From: Streptomyces sp. ST2-7A
GTDB taxonomy: Bacteria > Actinomycetota > Actinomycetes > Streptomycetales > Streptomycetaceae
Assembly (NCBI RefSeq): GCF_021390475.1
Contig: NZ_JAJUWS010000010.1
Span: forward strand, 62,001 to 126,000
Length of the DNA stretch: 64,000 nucleotides
Direction of reading: 5' to 3'
Shown here: positions 44,269 through 53,320 of the stretch, piece after piece
Position numbering within the stretch: position 1 is the first letter of the stretch
Layout of the letters: each line of letters begins with the position of its first letter
Made by a program: the position numbers and the translations under genes
Notes under the pieces: generated by a model
Databases searched by the model: none
Seen by the model: only the letters and a program-made list of their open reading frames with translations
Told to the model about the DNA's origin: nothing

Positions 44269-44892
44269 GTGCGCTTTCGTATGACGCCCCGGGAAACGGG
44301 CTTCCACGACCTCTTCGCCGCGGCGGCGGACAACATCCTCACCGGATCCAAACTCCTGCTGGAGCTCCTCGGCTCCGACGCCGAGGGACGCGCGGAGATC
44401 GCCGAGCGCATGCGGGCGGCCGAACACGCGGGTGACGACACCACCCACGCCGTCTACCACCAGCTGAACTCCTCCTTCATCACCCCCTTCGACCGCGAGG
44501 ACATCTACCGCCTCGCGGCCCGCCTCGACGACATCATGGACTTCATGGAGGAGGCCGTCGACCTCGTCGTCCTCTACCGCATCGACGAGCTGCCGCCGGG
44601 CGTGGACCAGCAGATCCAGGTGCTCAACCGGGCCGCCGAGCTGACCGCCGAGGCCATGCCGCACCTGCGCACCATGGAGAACCTCACCGAGTACTGGATC
44701 GAGGTCAACCGCCTGGAGAACCAGGCCGACCGCGTGCACCGCCGGCTGCTGGCCCACCTGTTCACCAATGGCGCCTACGACGCCGTGGAGATCATGAAGC
44801 TCAAGCAGATCGTGGACGTGCTCGAGGAGGCCGCCGACGCCTTCGAGCACGTGGCCAACACGGTCGAGTCCATCGTGGTCAAGGAGTCCTGA
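44269..44892 (+). CDS. DUF47/PhoU-like regulator of phosphate transport
   Basis: Encodes 207 aa, all helical: MRFRMTPRETGFHDLFAAAA, AEHAGDDTTHAVYHQLNSSF, FDREDIYRLAARLDDIMDFM. The E/D-rich motifs EHAGDD and DREDIYRLAxxxDD are the metal-binding hallmarks of DUF47 (Pit accessory) proteins. It should modulate the PiT carrier encoded 5 nt downstream. GTG 44269 follows AGAGGACG. Confidence 0.92.
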   Translation: MRFRMTPRETGFHDLFAAAADNILTGSKLLLELLGSDAEGRAEIAERMRAAEHAGDDTTHAVYHQLNSSFITPFDREDIYRLAARLDDIMDFMEEAVDLVVLYRIDELPPGVDQQIQVLNRAAELTAEAMPHLRTMENLTEYWIEVNRLENQADRVHRRLLAHLFTNGAYDAVEIMKLKQIVDVLEEAADAFEHVANTVESIVVKES

Positions 44893-44897
44893 GGACG

Positions 44898-45920
44898 GTG
44901 ACCGGAACCACCCTGGCGGCGTTGATCGCGACCGCCCTACTCCTCTCCTGCCTGCACGGTTTCCGGGACGCCCCGCACCTGCTCGCCGCCTCCGTCTCCA
45001 CCCGCGCGCTCACCCCCCGGGTGGCGCTGGTGCTGGTCTGCGTCATGGGAGCGGCGGGCGCCCTGCTGGGCACGGCGGTGGCCACCACCATCGCGTACCG
45101 CCTGGTGGACCTCACGCCGGGCGCCGCCGGTCTGACCGCCGTGCTGGCCGGAACGGTCGCGGCGCTGCTGTGGTCCGCCCTCTCCCGCCGGCTGCGGCTG
45201 CCGGGCTCCACTTCGCAGGCACTGCTCGGCGGGGTCCTGGGCGCGGTGCTGATGGGTTCCGCGCTCGCCGACACCGGCACGGTGCGCTGGGGCGAGGTGC
45301 TGGGCCGCGTGGTGCTGCCCATGCTGCTGGCACCCGTGGCCGCCCTGGTCGGGGCGTGGGTGCTGATGATCGCCATCCTGTGGATCTTCCGCGACGGCCG
45401 CCCCCGCCGGGTGCAGCACGGGTTCCGGATCGCCCAGTCGGTCTCCGCCGCCGGGGCGGCGATGGGCTTCGGCCTGCAGAACGCGCAGAAGACGATGGGA
45501 GTGGTGCTGCTGGGCCTGGTGGCCGCCGGCTCCCCGGGGCCGGGGGGTGACGTGCCCTGGTGGGTGCGGCTGACCTGCGCGACGGCCCTGGTGGTCGGCA
45601 CCGCGCTGGGCGGCCTGCGGCTGATGAGTCGGACCCGTCGCCGCATCCTGGAGGCCGACCCACCGCGTGCCTTCGCCGCCGAGGCGAGCGCGTCGGTGAC
45701 GCTGCTGTTCGCCTCGCTGATCCCCGGCGTGCCGCTGTCCCCGACGCAGGTCACCGCCCCGGCGGTGCTCGGCGCGGGATCGACCCGGCGCCGGCGGTGG
45801 GCTCGGGCGGTGCGGTCCGGGGCCTCGGGTACACGGATCGCCGGCCACCTGCTGACCCCGTTGGCCGCCGCCGGCACCGGCGCGGTGCTCTGCCTGCTCC
45901 TGCTGCCCCTGACCGGCTGA
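44898..45920 (+). CDS. pit: PiT-family phosphate permease homologue with altered signature motifs
   Basis: Encodes 340 aa with about nine to ten membrane helices. It aligns with low-affinity phosphate carriers: HGFRDAPHLLAASVSTRALTP and GLQNAQKTMGVVLLGL are the two PiT repeats. Canonical motifs are GFxDxAN and GxNDAQKTMG, so here Asn is replaced by His in the first, and the second reads QN instead of ND. Both positions normally help bind phosphate/cation. It pairs with the DUF47 gene and converges on pstB across a large terminator. Confidence 0.85.
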   Translation: MTGTTLAALIATALLLSCLHGFRDAPHLLAASVSTRALTPRVALVLVCVMGAAGALLGTAVATTIAYRLVDLTPGAAGLTAVLAGTVAALLWSALSRRLRLPGSTSQALLGGVLGAVLMGSALADTGTVRWGEVLGRVVLPMLLAPVAALVGAWVLMIAILWIFRDGRPRRVQHGFRIAQSVSAAGAAMGFGLQNAQKTMGVVLLGLVAAGSPGPGGDVPWWVRLTCATALVVGTALGGLRLMSRTRRRILEADPPRAFAAEASASVTLLFASLIPGVPLSPTQVTAPAVLGAGSTRRRRWARAVRSGASGTRIAGHLLTPLAAAGTGAVLCLLLLPLTG

Positions 45921-46201
45921 CCGACCCGGGGTCGGACGGCCGGGGTCGGCGCCCCGGCCGGTTCGGGCCTCGCCGCATCCGGCGCACGTTCTCGCCCGGG
46001 CCCGGAAGCCCGGGGACGGGGCCGACCGGGGCCGACCGACGATCGGCACCCGGCCCACAGGGGACCGGCCCCCGCTGTCGCCGGCCCCGTCCCCGCCCCG
46101 GATGGGAGACGTCCCGACGCCGGGATCCACCCCCGACCGGCGACCGGCCGCCGCGCGACCGTCCCCGCGGTCACCCCGGCGGCCCACCGGCCCGGTCGGT
46201 C

Positions 46202-46225
46202 GGGCTTCCGGGCTTCCGGGCTTCC
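46202..46225. repeat. three tandem copies of an 8-bp unit
   Basis: GGGCTTCC is repeated three times head to tail, just before the large terminator in the pit-pstB intergenic region. The stretch 45921-46200 shows no gene. Confidence 0.8.
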
Positions 46226-46232
46226 GGACGGA

Positions 46233-46289
46233 AGAACGACGCCGGCGCCCGGTTTCCCGTGCGGGGAAACCGGGCGCCGGCGTCGTTCT
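46233..46289. terminator. 26-bp perfect bidirectional terminator
   Basis: Arms 46233-46258 and 46264-46289 pair without mismatch (inner part CCGGTTTCCC / GGGAAACCGG) over a 5-nt loop. It separates the convergent pit and pst transcripts and is the strongest stem-loop in the window. Confidence 0.92.
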
Positions 46290-46357
46290 CGCGACCGTCT
46301 CCCGGTCGGGTCGGCCGCCGTGCCGCCGACCGGAGCGGTCCGCCGCTCGGGCCGGGA

Positions 46358-47134
46358 TCAGCCGAAGCGGCCCGAGATGTAGTCCTCGGTGGCCTGCTCG
46401 GAGGGGTTGGAGAAGATCCGGTCGGTGTCGTCGATCTCGATGAGCTTGCCGGGCCGACCCACCGCCTCCAGGTTGAAGAAGGCGGTCCGCTCGGAGACCC
46501 GGGCGGCCTGCTGCATGTTGTGGGTGACGATGACGATGGTGAACCGCGACTTCAGCTGGGAGATCAGGTCCTCGATGGCGAGGGTGGAGATCGGGTCCAG
46601 CGCCGAACACGGCTCGTCCATCAGGAGCACCTCCGGCTCCACGGCCGTGGCGCGGGCGATGCACAGCCGCTGCTGCTGACCGCCGGAGAGCCCGGCGCCC
46701 GGCTTGTGCAGCCGGTCCTTGACCTCGTTCCACAGGTTGGCGCCGCGCAGGTTGCGCTCCACCATGTCGTCCAGCTCGGACTTCTTGTAGCTGCCGTTCA
46801 GGCGCGGCCCGGCGATGACGTTCTCGTAGATGGACATGGTCGGGAACGGGTTGGGCCGCTGGAAGACCATGCCGACGGTGCGCCGCACCTGCACCGGATC
46901 CACGCCCGGCCCGTACAGGTCCTCGTTGTCCAGCATGACGCGGCCCTCGACCCGGCCGCCGGGGGTCACCTCGTGCATCCGGTTGAGGGTCCGCAGGAAG
47001 GTGGACTTGCCGCAGCCGGAGGGACCGATGAAGGCGGTCACCGACTTGGGCTCGACGTGCATGTCGATGTCGTCGATGGCCTTGTGGGTGCCGTAGTAGG
47101 CGGTCAGTCCGGTGATGTCGATGCGCTTGGCCAT
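46358..47134 (-). CDS. pstB: phosphate ABC transporter ATPase PstB
   Basis: Encodes 258 aa: Walker [10 protein letters not shown] (37-45), Q-loop VFQRPNPF, signature LSGGQ (149-153), Walker B LLMDEP and switch THNMQQA, all typical of PstB. It powers high-affinity phosphate import through PstCA. ATG 47134 is the family start; the longer frame to 47299 is inside pstA. Last gene of pstSCAB. Confidence 0.97.
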   Translation of the reverse strand: MAKRIDITGLTAYYGTHKAIDDIDMHVEPKSVTAFIGPSGCGKSTFLRTLNRMHEVTPGGRVEGRVMLDNEDLYGPGVDPVQVRRTVGMVFQRPNPFPTMSIYENVIAGPRLNGSYKKSELDDMVERNLRGANLWNEVKDRLHKPGAGLSGGQQQRLCIARATAVEPEVLLMDEPCSALDPISTLAIEDLISQLKSRFTIVIVTHNMQQAARVSERTAFFNLEAVGRPGKLIEIDDTDRIFSNPSEQATEDYISGRFG

Positions 47135-47166
47135 GGGATGTGTTCTCTCGCTTCTCTCGATGGCCC

Positions 47167-48321
47167 TCAGCGGCCGGACTTCGGTGCCTTCCAGCGGGCG
47201 ATACCGCGGGCGACCAGGTTCAGGATCATGATGAGGACGATCAGCACCAGGGCGGCGGCCCAGGCCCGGTCGTAGGCGGCCTGCGTGCCCAGGGCCCACT
47301 GTTCGTATACGAACAGCGGCAGCGAGGACTGCGCGCCCTCGAAGGGGTTGGCGTTGATCATGTTGCTGCCGAAGACCAGCAGGATGATCGGGGCGGTCTC
47401 ACCGGCGATGCGGGCGAGCGCCAGCATGACGCCGGTGGTGATGCCGCCGATCGCGGTGGGCAGCACGACCTTGAGGATGACCCGCCACTTCGGCACGCCC
47501 AGCGCCAGCGCCGCCTCGCGCAGTTCGTTGGGGACGAGCTTGAGCATCTCCTCGGTGGAACGGACCACGATCGGCACCATCAGGATCGCGAGCGCCAGGG
47601 CACCGGCGAAGCCCGAGTAGCCGAAGCCGAGCATCATGATCCACATGCTGAGGACGAAGAGGCCGGCGACGATCGACGGGATGCCCGTCATCACGTCCAC
47701 GAAGAAGGTGATGGTCTTCGCCAGTCGGCCGCGCCCGTACTCCACCAGGTAGACGGCGGTCAGCAGGCCGATCGGGATGGCGATGACGGAGGCGAGCAGC
47801 ACCTGCTGGAGGGTGCCGAGGATGGCGTGGTAGATGCCGCCGCCCTCCTGCCAGCTGAGCACGCCGTTCATCGAGTGGGTGAGGAAGTACCAGCTCACAC
47901 CGGGGATGCCGCGCGCCACGGTCTCCCAGATCAGCGAGGCCAGCGGCAGCACCGCGACGACGAAGCTGCTCCACACCAGGATGGCCGCCAGGCGGTCCAC
48001 CGCCTGGCGGCGGCCCTCGACGGCGGTGGTCAGCGCGAAGGTCGCGGCGACGAAGACGAGTGCAGCGATCAGGCCCCACTGCACCCGGCTCTCCAGACCC
48101 CCGAGCAGGCCGACCAGGACACCGATCGCGATGGAGCCCAGGGCGGCGCCGGCCGGCGCCCAACCGGGCAACCGGGGCCGGCGCAGGGTGGTCGGACCGC
48201 CGGCGACCGGGCCGGTGTCGGCCGGGTCGCCGCCGGCGGGGGTGGTGTCGGTGGTGTCGGTGGTCGCGGTGGGGTCGGGGGCCCGGCCCCGGTCCCGCTT
48301 GTCCTTCACGATCTCGCTCAT
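47167..48321 (-). CDS. pstA: phosphate ABC permease PstA
   Basis: Encodes 384 aa, longer than usual because of a ~45-residue Asp/Thr/Pro-rich N-terminus and extra N-terminal helices (about 60-120). The permease domain has the BPD motif [20 protein letters not shown] contacting PstB. Located 32 nt upstream of pstB and 88 nt after pstC. Confidence 0.95.
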   Translation of the reverse strand: MSEIVKDKRDRGRAPDPTATTDTTDTTPAGGDPADTGPVAGGPTTLRRPRLPGWAPAGAALGSIAIGVLVGLLGGLESRVQWGLIAALVFVAATFALTTAVEGRRQAVDRLAAILVWSSFVVAVLPLASLIWETVARGIPGVSWYFLTHSMNGVLSWQEGGGIYHAILGTLQQVLLASVIAIPIGLLTAVYLVEYGRGRLAKTITFFVDVMTGIPSIVAGLFVLSMWIMMLGFGYSGFAGALALAILMVPIVVRSTEEMLKLVPNELREAALALGVPKWRVILKVVLPTAIGGITTGVMLALARIAGETAPIILLVFGSNMINANPFEGAQSSLPLFVYEQWALGTQAAYDRAWAAALVLIVLIMILNLVARGIARWKAPKSGR

Positions 48322-48409
48322 GCCCGGGCCTCCTTCCGGTGGGTGCTGTCGAGGGGGGTGTCCCGGGTGGTCACCCGGGTGGTGCCGGCGGCCGGCCGTC
48401 GCGCGCCCA

Positions 48410-49393
48410 TCACACGAAGTCCTTCCGACGGGCGATGATCAGCCGGGCGGCGCCGTTGACCAGCAGGGTGAGCAGGAAGAGCACCAGGCCGGAGGCGATC
48501 AGCGCGTCGCGGCCCATCGCGCCGGCCTCCTTGAACTGGCTGGCGATGTTCTGCGCGAAGGTGCCGCCGCCGGACTCCAGCAGGCTGATGTTGATCAGGA
48601 AGGCCGGCGAGAGCACGGTGGCGACCGCCATCGTCTCGCCCAGCGCGCGCCCGAGGCCGAGCATCGAGGCGCTGATGATGCCGGAGCGGCCGAAGGGCAG
48701 GACGGTCATCCGGACCACTTCCCAGCGGGTGGCGCCCAGCGCCAGCGCGGCCTCCTCGTTGGCCTTCGGGGTCTGCTTGAAGATCTCCCGGGTGACGCTG
48801 GTGATGATCGGCAGGATCATGATCGCCAGCAGGATTCCGACCGTCATCAGCGAGCGGGCGGGCGACCCGTCGTAGGAGAAGACGCCGGTCCAGCCGAGGA
48901 AGTCGTCCAGCCAGTCGTACAATCCGGTGATGTGCGGGACCAGGAACAGCGCGCCCCACAGGCCGTAGATGATGCTGGGCACGGCCGCGAGCAGGTCCAC
49001 CACGTACCCGACCGTGCCGGCGATGCGGCGCGGCGCGTAGTGCGAGATGAACAGCGCGATGCCGACCGCCACCGGTACGGCCAACAGCATCGCGATGACG
49101 GAGCTGACGACGGTGCCGAAGAGCAGGACCGCGATGCCGAAGACCGGCGGCTCGGCGTTGGCGTTCCACTCGAAGGTGGTCAGGAAGTCGCCCTCGTTCG
49201 CCCGGATGGCCACGACGGCTCGGATGGTCAGGAAGACGGCGATCGCCGCCATGATCACCAGAAGGGTGATCCCGGCCCCCTTGGACAGACCGCTGAAGAT
49301 GCGGTCGCCCGGCCGGACGGCGCTGTGCCGCGCCGGCTCGGACCCCGGTCCCCCGGCGGGCGCCGGAGCGGGGTCGGTGGTGGTCGCGGACAT
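48410..49393 (-). CDS. pstC: phosphate ABC permease PstC
   Basis: Encodes 327 aa with six membrane helices and the permease motif EEAALALGATRWEVVRMTVL. The N-terminal 30 residues are a Thr/Pro/Ala-rich cytoplasmic tail. ATG 49393 (MSATTTDPAPAP) is chosen; the much longer open frame upstream is antisense-phase sequence in pstS. Confidence 0.95.
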   Translation of the reverse strand: MSATTTDPAPAPAGGPGSEPARHSAVRPGDRIFSGLSKGAGITLLVIMAAIAVFLTIRAVVAIRANEGDFLTTFEWNANAEPPVFGIAVLLFGTVVSSVIAMLLAVPVAVGIALFISHYAPRRIAGTVGYVVDLLAAVPSIIYGLWGALFLVPHITGLYDWLDDFLGWTGVFSYDGSPARSLMTVGILLAIMILPIITSVTREIFKQTPKANEEAALALGATRWEVVRMTVLPFGRSGIISASMLGLGRALGETMAVATVLSPAFLINISLLESGGGTFAQNIASQFKEAGAMGRDALIASGLVLFLLTLLVNGAARLIIARRKDFV

Positions 49394-49512
49394 CCGTGGG
49401 TCCTTCGGTCTCGGGCGGTGCCGGGCCGGGTCCCGGCCCGGTGGGGCCATCGTCCGGCACGCGGCGGGGCGTGCGGGTCGGGTCCGGCGCGGTGCGCGCC
49501 GGTGGGCCCGGA

Positions 49513-50637
49513 TCAGGTCATGGCGTCGAGGCGCTCGCGCACCCGCGTGATGATCTCGTCGGGGATCGACGCGTAGTCGATTCGCGTGATCATCTCCTGG
49601 CCCTCGTCGCCGGCGGTCCAGTTGAGGAAGGCGCGGGTGAGTTCCAGGCTCTCGGGGTCGTTGCCCCGGTCGCACACGATCTCGTAGCTGATGAGGACGA
49701 TCGGATAGGCGCCGGGCTCGGTCGTCGTGTAGTCGAGTTCCATCGCCAGGTCGCCGTCGGTGCCGATGATCTCGCCGGCGGCGATGCCGGTGGTGGCGTT
49801 CTCGACGGTGGACTCGACGGGGTCGCCCGCGCCGGTGTCCACGAGGACGGTGGGGATGTCGTTCTCGTGGGCGTAGGAGAGTTCGAAGTAGCTGATGGCG
49901 CCGACGTTCTGCTGCACCATGCCGACCAGGCCGGAGGAGCCGTCGGCCGACTGTCCGCCGCGGCCCTGCCACACCTTGTCCGGCTCGTGCGGCCAGGAGT
50001 CGGGGGCGGCGGCGGCCAGGTAGGAGGTGAAGTTGTCGGTGGTGCCCGAGCCGTCGGAGCGGGAGAACGGGGTGATGCGGGTGTTCGGCAGATCCGCGTC
50101 GGGGTTGAGTTCGGCGATGACCGGGTCGTCCCAGTGGGTGACGCGCGAGTCGAAGATCAGGGCGAGGGCGTCGGCGTCCAGGACGAGGTCCTCCACGCCG
50201 GGCAGGTTGTAGCCGATGGCGACGGGGCCGGCGACCATCGGCAGGTGGATGGCGCGTCCGCCGTCCCGGCACACCGCGCGGGACTGCTCGATCTCGGCGT
50301 CCTTCATCCGGGAGTCCGAGCCGCCGAAGGCGGTGGTGCCCTGGAGGAACTCCTGGATGCCCGCGCCGGAGCCGGTGGCCTTGTAGTTCACCTGGCCCTC
50401 GTCGCAGTTGGCCATGTAGGCGTTGGCCCACACCTCCATGGCGTTGGCCTGGGCGGTGGAGCCGGAGGCCAGCAGGGTTCCGGCGGGGCCGCACTCGATG
50501 GTGTCCGAGGTGTAGTCGACGGCGCCGGGGAGACCGGTGTTGTCGTCGCTGCCGCAGCCGGTCAGGAGCAGGGTGCCGGCGACCGCGGCCACTCCCGCGA
50601 GACGGGCACGGCGGCGGGTCACGCGCGGAAGCTGCAC
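49513..50637 (-). CDS. pstS: phosphate-binding lipoprotein PstS
   Basis: Encodes 374 aa. Lipoprotein signal RRRARLAGVAAVAGTLLLTG with Cys at C28, then the phosphate-binding domain: GSTAQANAME, ATGSGAGIQEFLQG, FGGSDSRMKD and RSDGSGTTDNF, the phosphate-ligand loops of PstS. First gene of pstSCAB. GTG 50637 is preferred (AAGGGA about 12 nt upstream, and PHO boxes just beyond); the longer frame to 50829 would span the promoter. Confidence 0.95.
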   Translation of the reverse strand: MQLPRVTRRRARLAGVAAVAGTLLLTGCGSDDNTGLPGAVDYTSDTIECGPAGTLLASGSTAQANAMEVWANAYMANCDEGQVNYKATGSGAGIQEFLQGTTAFGGSDSRMKDAEIEQSRAVCRDGGRAIHLPMVAGPVAIGYNLPGVEDLVLDADALALIFDSRVTHWDDPVIAELNPDADLPNTRITPFSRSDGSGTTDNFTSYLAAAAPDSWPHEPDKVWQGRGGQSADGSSGLVGMVQQNVGAISYFELSYAHENDIPTVLVDTGAGDPVESTVENATTGIAAGEIIGTDGDLAMELDYTTTEPGAYPIVLISYEIVCDRGNDPESLELTRAFLNWTAGDEGQEMITRIDYASIPDEIITRVRERLDAMT

Positions 50638-50698
50638 GGTCGTTCCATTCCCTTCCTCGAACGCATGGGCGGGCAACGAACGTGCCCGCCCGCCTCCG

Positions 50699-50753
50699 AA
50701 GGTAGGAAGCGGAAGTGAATCGATCATCCGTCCCAAGTGAACAGAAGATGAAC
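50699..50753 (-). promoter_or_regulatory. pstS promoter with four PHO-box direct repeat units
   Basis: On the minus strand, 11-nt units follow each other: GTTCATCTTCT, GTTCACTTGGG, ACGGATGATCG, ATTCACTTCCG (50753 down to 50710), then a TACCTT -10 (50704-50699). Three of the four units match the Streptomyces PhoP consensus GTTCACC-like half; this is where PhoP-P should activate pst under phosphate starvation. Confidence 0.88.
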
Positions 50754-50903
50754 CAGAGGGGGCGGGGAGTCGACCTTCCCACCGATCGTCGCCACGGGCG
50801 GGTCGAATGTCACGCCGGGTGACCGCCATCCGGGGGTGACGAGCCGGTCACCTCCACCCTCCGGGGCTCATTGTCCCGATTTCAACGGGAAAACCCGACC
50901 CGG

Positions 50904-50925
50904 TGAAAGCGAACGGAAAGTGAAC
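50904..50925 (-). promoter_or_regulatory. second, distal PHO box
   Basis: Two abutting 11-nt units on the minus strand, GTTCACTTTCC and GTTCGCTTTCA, 150 bp upstream of the proximal array. It may be a further PhoP site for pstS. Confidence 0.7.
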
Positions 50926-51077
50926 CGGGTCACACCCCCGTCCGCCGCCGGCCGGTCACGGGCCGACCGGGGCCGACCGGGGCCGGTCACGAATCGGCCG
51001 GCGGGGCCCGGCTCCCGATCGCGCCCCACCGTTCCGCGGGGTCGGGGAGTGATCACGGGGGATCGGGGCATGACCGA

Positions 51078-51134
51078 TATCGATCCATGTCGGTTCGGCC
51101 GACTACCCTGGACATCGATACGGGGGCGGGGTAT
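51078..51134 (+). promoter_or_regulatory. csoR promoter with candidate CsoR operator
   Basis: ATAC-GGGGGCGGG-GTAT (51118-51134) has the inverted ATAC/GTAT ends around a G-tract typical of CsoR-type sites. TACCCT (51104-51109) could be the -10, placing the operator over the transcription start. A second dyad, TATCGAT (51078-51084) with ATCGATA (51114-51120), spans the promoter. Confidence 0.5.
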
Positions 51135-51256
51135 GGCCGGTCGTCCGCGTGCCGCGCGAGGCACCATCCCGACGCCTCCACGCCCATGACGCCGCCGGGA
51201 TCCCCGTCCCGGCCCCGGGAACGAGACCGCGGACCCACCGCGCAAGGAGGAACACG

Positions 51257-51601
51257 ATGACCGCCCCGCGGGAGACCGCCGTCGAGCACGGCGAGCACGC
51301 CGGTCACCGCGAGCACGCCGGTCACGGCTACAGCGGGGACAAGGAGGCGCATCTCAAACGCCTGCGCCGGATCGAGGGCCAGATCCGCGGCCTGCACCGG
51401 ATGGTCGACGAGGACGCCTACTGCATCGACGTGCTCACCCAGGTGTCGGCCTCCACCAAGGCCCTGCAGTCCTTCGCCCTCCAACTGCTCGAGGAACACC
51501 TGCGGCACTGCGTCGGCCGGGCCGCCGTCGAGGGTGGTCCGGAGGCCGACGCGAAGGTCGCCGAGGCCACCGCCGCCATCGCCCGCCTGCTGCGCACCTG
51601 A
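51257..51601 (+). CDS. csoR: copper-sensing repressor CsoR with His-rich N-terminus
   Basis: Encodes 114 aa. The Cu(I) ligands C56, H81 and C85 have the same spacing as C36-H61-C65 of M. tuberculosis CsoR. The family core is KRLRRIEGQIRGLHRMVDED. A His-rich extension, HGEHAGHREHAGHGY (11-25), could also bind copper. No copper ATPase or chaperone gene is adjacent, so targets are elsewhere, besides probable autoregulation. AAGGAGGAAC precedes ATG 51257. Confidence 0.92.
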   Translation: MTAPRETAVEHGEHAGHREHAGHGYSGDKEAHLKRLRRIEGQIRGLHRMVDEDAYCIDVLTQVSASTKALQSFALQLLEEHLRHCVGRAAVEGGPEADAKVAEATAAIARLLRT

Positions 51602-51619
51602 CCCCGCCGGGGGCGGGTG

Positions 51620-52627
51620 CTACCGGGCCGCGACCGTGCCGTTCGCGATCTCGCCCTCCGGGGGCACCCGCACCTCCACCGGCACTCCGAAGTCGAGCAG
51701 CTCGGTGGTCGAGACGAGGTCGGCCGCCCGCGCCGGATCCGTCGGGGCCGCCGGCCGCGGCGGACGCCCCGGATCGGCCGATCCCGTGCCGGCCGTCCCG
51801 GTCGCCCCGAAGCGGTAGGTGACCCGGCGCAGCAACCCCTCGTCGTCCAACCACGCCTCGAAGGTCACCTCCCGGCCCACCAGGCCGGCCGCCACCACCT
51901 CGAACTGCGCTTCCTCGGGCCGCCCGCGCACCGCCCGGGCGGCCGCGGCCGGGTCCACCGTGCCCCGGTGGTGCCACAGCCACTCCCCGTCCGCCTCGAC
52001 CCGACCCCGGTCCTCGGCCCGGGTCACGCCGCGCAGCAGGGCGGCCGCCGTCGCCGGGTCGGTGGCGCCGCCGGTCACCAGGTTGCCGTCCGGCACCCCG
52101 GCCGTGCCCACCCGGACCCAGGTATCCGGGGGTACGTCCGCGCCCCGGTTGCGCAGGTACACCTCGCCGGGGCCGAAGACGGTGGTCACCGGTCCGGTGG
52201 GGGGCTGCCCTCCCCCGGCCGCCTCCGGCACGGTCAGTACCAACTCCCCCATTCCGGTGGTGTGGTCGAAGACGCCCTCGCCGGTGATCACCACCCGGGT
52301 ACCGCCGGAGGCGGTCTCCACCGCGGTGCGCACCCGCGAGGTGCCGGCCGTCATGAGGACGTCGGCCACCCGGACCAACCGTTCCACCGGGCCGAGGGGC
52401 ACCCCGTCCGGGCCGAGGATGCCGCCGGGCGCCGCCGCGACCGGTGCCGGGTCGCGCGGCAGGGTGCCCCCGCTCGCCGGGGAGCACCCCGAGGCGCCCA
52501 GCGCCGCGCCGATCGTCGCCAGGACCGCCAACGCCGCGGGTACCACGTGCCGGACGGGTGGTGACGGACGGCCGGGCCGCCCCGGGTCCGCGGTCCCCCG
52601 TCGGGGGACCGCGCCTCGCTCCGCCAT
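51620..52627 (-). CDS. LolA-like secreted lipoprotein
   Basis: Encodes 335 aa. Signal VVPAALAVLATIGAALGASG ends in lipobox LGASGC; the mature part looks like a LppX/LprG-type (LolA fold) actinobacterial lipoprotein: FDHTTGMGELVLTVPEAAGG, VYLRNRGADVPPDTWVRVG and a late FEAWLDDEGLLRRVTYRFG. These bind hydrophobic ligands or carry lipids in the cell wall. Start 52627 follows GAGGAGCGG. It converges on csoR with 18 bp between. Confidence 0.85.
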   Translation of the reverse strand: MAERGAVPRRGTADPGRPGRPSPPVRHVVPAALAVLATIGAALGASGCSPASGGTLPRDPAPVAAAPGGILGPDGVPLGPVERLVRVADVLMTAGTSRVRTAVETASGGTRVVITGEGVFDHTTGMGELVLTVPEAAGGGQPPTGPVTTVFGPGEVYLRNRGADVPPDTWVRVGTAGVPDGNLVTGGATDPATAAALLRGVTRAEDRGRVEADGEWLWHHRGTVDPAAAARAVRGRPEEAQFEVVAAGLVGREVTFEAWLDDEGLLRRVTYRFGATGTAGTGSADPGRPPRPAAPTDPARAADLVSTTELLDFGVPVEVRVPPEGEIANGTVAAR

Positions 52628-52746
52628 GGGTTCCGCTCCTCGTTCTCGGGGTCCCCGGGATCCTCCGGGTCCTCGGCGTTCCCGGGGATGTCGGGACTCC
52701 CACCGATCGCCCTCCGGGGTCGGTCGCCCCGGACACCTCTGCCAAC

Positions 52747-52791
52747 GAGTCATCCCGGGGGACCGTCACGGCCGACCGCCGGGGATGACTC
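52747..52791. repeat. inverted repeat around a promoter region
   Basis: GAGTCATCCC (52747-52756) and GGGATGACTC (52782-52791) are exact complements, lying immediately upstream of the -10 of the small leaderless gene at 52806. Confidence 0.5.
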
Positions 52792-52805
52792 GATACGGTG
52801 GTGCC

Positions 52806-53000
52806 GTGCACGACGAACGCGCGGCCGAGCCTCCCGGTCAGGTGTCCGAGTGGCACCACATCACGTTGGTGGAACGGGGCCCCTTCCTGGCCCCCCGGTG
52901 CAGCTGCGGGTGGCGCGGACCGGCTCGCCGTTCCCGGCCCCTCGCCAGGGACGAGGCCGCGGAACACGTGGGGAGGAACGGGGGCACGGGCCCGCGGTGA
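52806..53000 (+). CDS. small cysteine-containing protein, leaderless
   Basis: Encodes 64 aa: a WHHITLVERGPFLAPRCSCG core, WRGPARRSRPLARDEAAEHV. The CSCGWRGP motif looks like a single zinc knuckle or redox pair. TACGGT ends 6 nt before the GTG, which decides this start over ATG 52785. Conserved-looking; function unknown. Confidence 0.65.
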   Translation: MHDERAAEPPGQVSEWHHITLVERGPFLAPRCSCGWRGPARRSRPLARDEAAEHVGRNGGTGPR

Positions 53001-53140
53001 GACCGCGCGCCGGGCCCGCGCCCCGTCGATCACCCGGGCGGGGTCCTCACCCGTCGTTTCCACCCGCTCTTTCCACCCGTTCACCCGAACGACGGAGCCC
53101 CCGCCCGATGGTGAATTCCAGGGGGTGTCGCAACACGTGA

Positions 53141-53251
53141 TCACTGACGTGTGGTGGCGAGCAGTTCAGCCCGACGCTCGGCTGGGGTTTCCCGGCCGAG
53201 CGTCTTGCGTGGCCGGCTGTTCGGCTCGGCCGCCACGACCACTGGAACTCA
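53141..53251 (-). pseudogene. IS30-family transposase C-terminal remnant
   Basis: The minus frame ends PVVVAAEPNSRPRKTLGRET, PAERRAELLATTRQ, then stop. This is the C-terminus of IS30-type transposases (usual text NxRPRKTLGWxTPAExxAELLA). A stop lies just before the visible part and the core is missing. The stretch 53001-53140 shows nothing else. Confidence 0.75.
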
Positions 53252-53320
53252 GGGGTGGGCGGGGGCTCGATGCCTTCGGATGGTCGGAGGCGGGCCCGGT
53301 GGGCGGCGGGCCGCCGGGAG

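Noticed and set aside
48410..50782. 790-residue open frame on the minus strand
   Set aside because: The upstream half is an out-of-phase frame through pstS; the real gene is pstC from 49393.
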